From Phycisphaerales bacterium (lineage in GTDB: Bacteria > Planctomycetota > Phycisphaerae > SM23-33), in assembly GCA_003171235.1 (NCBI GenBank), contig PMYM01000065.1:1-8211 (forward strand): DNA of 8,211 nucleotides, in the 5' to 3' direction. The position numbers and the translations under genes are program-made. Under the pieces are notes generated by a model. The model worked only from the letters and a program-made list of their open reading frames with translations, was not told the DNA's origin and did not search any database. Shown in pieces: positions 6,152 to 8,211 of this stretch; within the stretch, counting starts at the first letter, position 1, and each line of letters begins with the position of its first letter.

Positions 6152-6399
6152 TTCATCTGTCTAGCAACTATACTTCCCACAGCACCGCACCCACCAGCAA
6201 TCCCAAAAGCAACGTAATGTATGTAGGCGTCGAAGACTGCTTCCGGCAGACTGAGACCCAGCACAACCCCAATAAGCAGCACGATGCATAAGTTAGCGGC
6301 AGCCCACCTCGCCTTGCCCAGATACAACAGCCCTGCACCGGGAAGGATGAAATTCAGGAAGCAAGCAAGGCGCTCACTCTTCCTCTTCTGTGACGACAT
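6136..6399 (-). CDS. Small multi-pass membrane protein of unknown function
   Basis: An 87-residue protein with a Lys/Arg-rich N-terminus (MSSQKRKSER) followed by three likely membrane segments at about 11-28, 33-52 and 59-79, and a short charged tail. The first hairpin, FLNFILPGAGLLYLGKARWA, has the PGxGxxYxG pattern seen in TM2-like and similar small membrane proteins, but I do not recognise a named family with confidence. An excellent AAGGAG site 6 nt before ATG 6397-6399 argues that it is truly translated. G+C over 6181-6360 is about 55% against roughly 70% in neighbours, and codon use is correspondingly more A/T-ending, which suggests later acquisition or relaxed selection. It stands apart from both neighbours by 205 and 171 bp and is probably its own unit. 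Function is unknown. Confidence 0.8.
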   Translation of the reverse strand: MSSQKRKSERLACFLNFILPGAGLLYLGKARWAAANLCIVLLIGVVLGLSLPEAVFDAYIHYVAFGIAGGCGAVGSIVARQMNQSKD

Positions 6400-6405
6400 G
6401 ATAAT

Positions 6406-6411
6406 CTCCTT
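6406..6411 (-). promoter_or_regulatory. Strong Shine-Dalgarno of the small membrane protein
   Basis: AAGGAG on the minus strand lies 6 nt before ATG 6397-6399, the best ribosome binding site in the window. It fixes the start of the 87-residue protein and is the main evidence that this short gene is real. Confidence 0.8.
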
Positions 6412-6520
6412 GCCGAAATCCTAACCTTGCGGCTCAGGTTCCTTCAAGGAATCTTGCGGTTCTCTGTAATTCCTTGTCCGGCAGCCGGTTGAGCAATAGG
6501 TTATTTTGACTACAACATCA

Positions 6521-6541
6521 GCATGGGCGGGACGCCCATGC
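6521..6541. repeat. Half-copy of the REP-like palindrome downstream of the methyltransferase
   Basis: GCATGGGC (6521-6528) and GCCCATGC (6534-6541) form a perfect 8-bp stem with a GGGAC loop, the same loop and GGGC/GCCC core as the second hairpin of the truD element. It lies about 30 nt past the methyltransferase stop codon on the minus strand. No T-run follows, so it is not a canonical terminator, although a stable 3' hairpin could protect the mRNA end. The rest of the 171-bp spacer 6400-6570 holds two short palindromes, CCGGC-A-GCCGG (6478-6488) and TTCCTT-C-AAGGAA (6439-6451), and no recognisable gene or promoter. Confidence 0.75.
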
Positions 6542-6570
6542 CACTCACGCCCGAGACGACCGTGTCACTC

Positions 6571-7308
6571 TCAGGGCTTCCGCCCGGCCAGCAGGGCAAT
6601 TTCAAAGATCTTGAGGTAGCAATCGACCTCGACAAAGCCAATCTCCTCCAGCCACTGGCACTGCTGGTGCACGGGCGAGAGGATGTTGGCGAGCTTGTCC
6701 TGCCGGTTGTGGTAGATGTCGGCGACTTCCTGGCGCGTGGCGGCCTGGCCGCCGGAGCGGAATGCCTGCCAGAGCGAATCGATGAAATTCTCGTCGTGCA
6801 GGCGTTGGCCCGTCGGCCCGCCGGATGCGACGTGCTCGATATTGATGAACCAGCCGCCCGGCCGCAGCAATTGGAGAATCTCCGCGTATATCCGCCGCTT
6901 GATCGGATCAGGCTGGTGATGGATGGAGAACCCGGAAAGCACGGCATCATACGGCCCCTGGCCGGACACGGCCTCTGCCCAAGACTCATTGGCGTAGTCC
7001 AGGGAGAGGAAGCTCACCGCATCGGCGCGCTGAGCGAACCGTTGGCGGGCGGCCTGGAGCATGGGATGGGAAAAATCCACCAGCACGGCGCGGGCCTGGG
7101 GATAGGCATCCAGCACCACGCCGGCCAGGATGCCGTCCCCGCAACCGACATCCAGCACCTTTGCGATTGGTCCGTCGGTCGTTGCCAGCAGACGCAGCAT
7201 CACCGAAAACTGCTCTGCCGCCAGCGGAATGGCCCCGCGGACGCCGGAAAGATACTTGCCTACAAGCTCGTCGTCCTGCCAGGCCTTGTCGTTCCGCGCC
7301 TCCGGCAT
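6571..7308 (-). CDS. Class I SAM-dependent methyltransferase, substrate unknown
   Basis: A 245-residue soluble methyltransferase. Motif I is VLDVGCGDG (51-59). The acidic residue after strand 2 is D78 in VLVDFS, and D104 follows in LSLDYANESW. The motif IV region is YDAVLSGFSIHH (120-131), and the post-motif helix and strand are LLRPGGWFINIEHV (147-160). The C-terminal part (SPVHQQCQWLEEIGFVEVDCYLKIFEIALLAGRKP, 211-245) has the ending typical of small-molecule-type or CmoA-like methyltransferases of the Methyltransf_25 group. I cannot name the substrate. ATG 7306-7308 lies 6 nt after the helicase stop, with GCAGGG upstream inside the helicase end, so translation is probably coupled. That neighbourhood makes an RNA-related substrate conceivable, but this is inference from position only. 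Confidence 0.9.
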   Translation of the reverse strand: MPEARNDKAWQDDELVGKYLSGVRGAIPLAAEQFSVMLRLLATTDGPIAKVLDVGCGDGILAGVVLDAYPQARAVLVDFSHPMLQAARQRFAQRADAVSFLSLDYANESWAEAVSGQGPYDAVLSGFSIHHQPDPIKRRIYAEILQLLRPGGWFINIEHVASGGPTGQRLHDENFIDSLWQAFRSGGQAATRQEVADIYHNRQDKLANILSPVHQQCQWLEEIGFVEVDCYLKIFEIALLAGRKP

Positions 7309-7314
7309 GGCGGC

Positions 7315-8211
7315 TTACCCTGCCTGGCCCGGCTGGGGTCGTGGATGATGCTCAGGGGGCTTGGCGTGCGTCTGGCCCTGCCCGGCGGCGTGAAGGCCGT
7401 GGCCGCCGGAAGTCGCCGCTCGCGTGTTCCTGCCGTTTCGGCTGGGGCCAAAACCGCGGCGGCCTTTGTGCCCGTGCGATGGCCGCTTGCCGTGCGAGGT
7501 TTCGCCGGCGGCGCTTTCGCGCGGCGCCTCGGCCGGGGCGAGTGAACCGTCGGGCAGTATGGGCGCGGGCAGTTTGTCGCCGATCAGGCGGCGGACATCG
7601 GCCAGGTAATGCCGGTCCAGCCGGGTGACGAAGCTGCTGGCCAGGCCGGCGCTATCCACCCGGGCCGTCCGCCCGATGCGGTGGACGTAGTCTTCGGGGT
7701 GGCGCGGGAAATCGTAATTGATGACGTGCTCGATGTCGGCCACGTCGATGCCGCGGGCGGCAATGTCGGTGGCAATAAGCAGCCGGCAGCGGCCGTTGCG
7801 GAAGTCGGCCATGGCCCGGTCGCGATCTTCCTGCTCGCGGTCGCCGTGCAACCGCAGGGACCGCAGCCCGCGCCCGGAAAGTTCCCTGGCCAGGCGGTCC
7901 ACGCCGATCTTGGTGCGGACGAAGACCAGCACGCGCCCGCCGTTGGAGGCGCGCACCAGCCGCTCCAGCAGCGGCAGCTTGTCAGCGTCGCCGACCTGGA
8001 AGAGTTGCTGGCGGGCGCGGTCAGCCGGGGCCGACCGCTGCCCGATCACGATGCGAAGCGGGTCGCGCATGCTCTGGCGGGCGATGGCCTCGATCTGCGC
8101 GTCCATGGTGGCGGTGAACATCATGGTCTGGCGCTGGCGGGGCAACTCGGCCAGGATGCGCTGGATCTGGGGGATGAAGCCCATGTCGTGCATGCGGTCG
8201 GCCTCGTCCAC
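7315..8211 (-). CDS. DEAD-box RNA helicase, RhlE-like, N-terminus outside the window
   Basis: An ATP-dependent RNA helicase of the DEAD-box family. The window opens inside motif II, so the Q motif, Walker A and motif Ia/Ib are missing. The 298 visible residues begin VDEADRMHDMGFIPQI (motif II, first codon GTG read as internal Val). Then come FTATM (motif III, 32-36), GGRVLVFVRTK (motif IV, 91-101), LLIATDIAARGIDV (motif V, 144-157) and YVHRIGRTAR (motif VI, 175-184). Residues about 222-298 are a low-complexity tail rich in Gly, His, Arg and Pro, typical of RhlE-type helicases and likely to bind RNA. The DMGFIPQI and RIGRTAR wording points to RhlE rather than DbpA or SrmB. Roles in ribosome assembly or mRNA decay are known for the family and not shown here. 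It heads a pair with the methyltransferase. Confidence 0.95.
   Translation of the reverse strand: MDEADRMHDMGFIPQIQRILAELPRQRQTMMFTATMDAQIEAIARQSMRDPLRIVIGQRSAPADRARQQLFQVGDADKLPLLERLVRASNGGRVLVFVRTKIGVDRLARELSGRGLRSLRLHGDREQEDRDRAMADFRNGRCRLLIATDIAARGIDVADIEHVINYDFPRHPEDYVHRIGRTARVDSAGLASSFVTRLDRHYLADVRRLIGDKLPAPILPDGSLAPAEAPRESAAGETSHGKRPSHGHKGRRGFGPSRNGRNTRAATSGGHGLHAAGQGQTHAKPPEHHPRPQPGQAG

Noticed and set aside
6429..6570. A stop-free minus-strand stretch after the methyltransferase whose translation includes VVKITYCSTGC and ends EPQG before a TAG
   Set aside because: The YC..GC wording briefly suggested a selenoprotein W/Rdx-like remnant, but the frame has no ATG, GTG, or other plausible start, its upstream part crosses the repeat hairpin, and the rest of the fold is absent.
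6523..7545. Plus-strand open frame opposite the methyltransferase and the helicase tail
   Set aside because: It covers two real minus-strand genes and begins in the palindromic repeat, and no coding signature or ribosome binding site supports it.
1..8211. A defence, secondary-metabolite or mobile genetic system in the window
   Set aside because: No transposase, integrase, nuclease, toxin-antitoxin pair, retron, CRISPR repeat or biosynthetic core enzyme is visible. All large genes belong to known housekeeping families.

Overview
The window is a GC-rich bacterial chromosome segment (about 70% G+C in most genes) in which every convincing gene lies on the minus strand. The gene set is housekeeping: fatty-acid and phospholipid synthesis, RNA modification and remodelling, a peptidase and a glycosyltransferase. 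The dispersed palindromic repeats, whose translations read like 'AGVPPA..AGKMPAT' or 'GQDARATG', are of a kind I associate with Planctomycetota genomes, possibly Phycisphaerae-like. That assignment is an inference from memory. No rRNA, tRNA, transposase, integrase or CRISPR array is visible.

In the direction of transcription (high to low coordinates) the window reads as follows. A DEAD-box RNA helicase of the RhlE type lacks its N-terminus because the window ends there (7315-8211). A class I SAM-dependent methyltransferase starts 6 nt after the helicase stop (6571-7308). A small membrane protein of unknown function, clearly poorer in GC, has a strong ribosome binding site (6136-6399). A 205-bp repeat-bearing spacer leads to a GT4-like glycosyltransferase (4776-5930). 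plsY, for acyl-phosphate:glycerol-3-phosphate acyltransferase (4011-4709), overlaps truD, for tRNA pseudouridine-13 synthase (2672-4021), by 11 nt. An M24 Xaa-Pro-type aminopeptidase (1475-2578) is followed by accB (978-1421) and by accC (1-833), which is cut off at the window edge.

The pepP-accB-accC order is a familiar bacterial cluster, often with efp between the peptidase and accB, but no efp is present here. accB and accC supply the biotin carrier and biotin carboxylase for malonyl-CoA synthesis, and plsY uses the resulting acyl chains for phospholipid, so the block has a lipid-precursor theme. truD and the peptidase look like passengers in the same transcription unit.

The most interesting material is a set of small palindromic repeats that differ in type. 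One 53-bp copy lies in frame inside truD and adds about 18 residues to the protein. Related copies lie upstream of the glycosyltransferase and downstream of the methyltransferase. A different hairpin overlaps the pepP stop codon. A third family, built on GGCTAC, occurs three times, once inverted, in the accB-accC gap. I found no convincing undescribed multi-gene system. The best leads are the in-frame repeat in truD and the low-GC small membrane protein.
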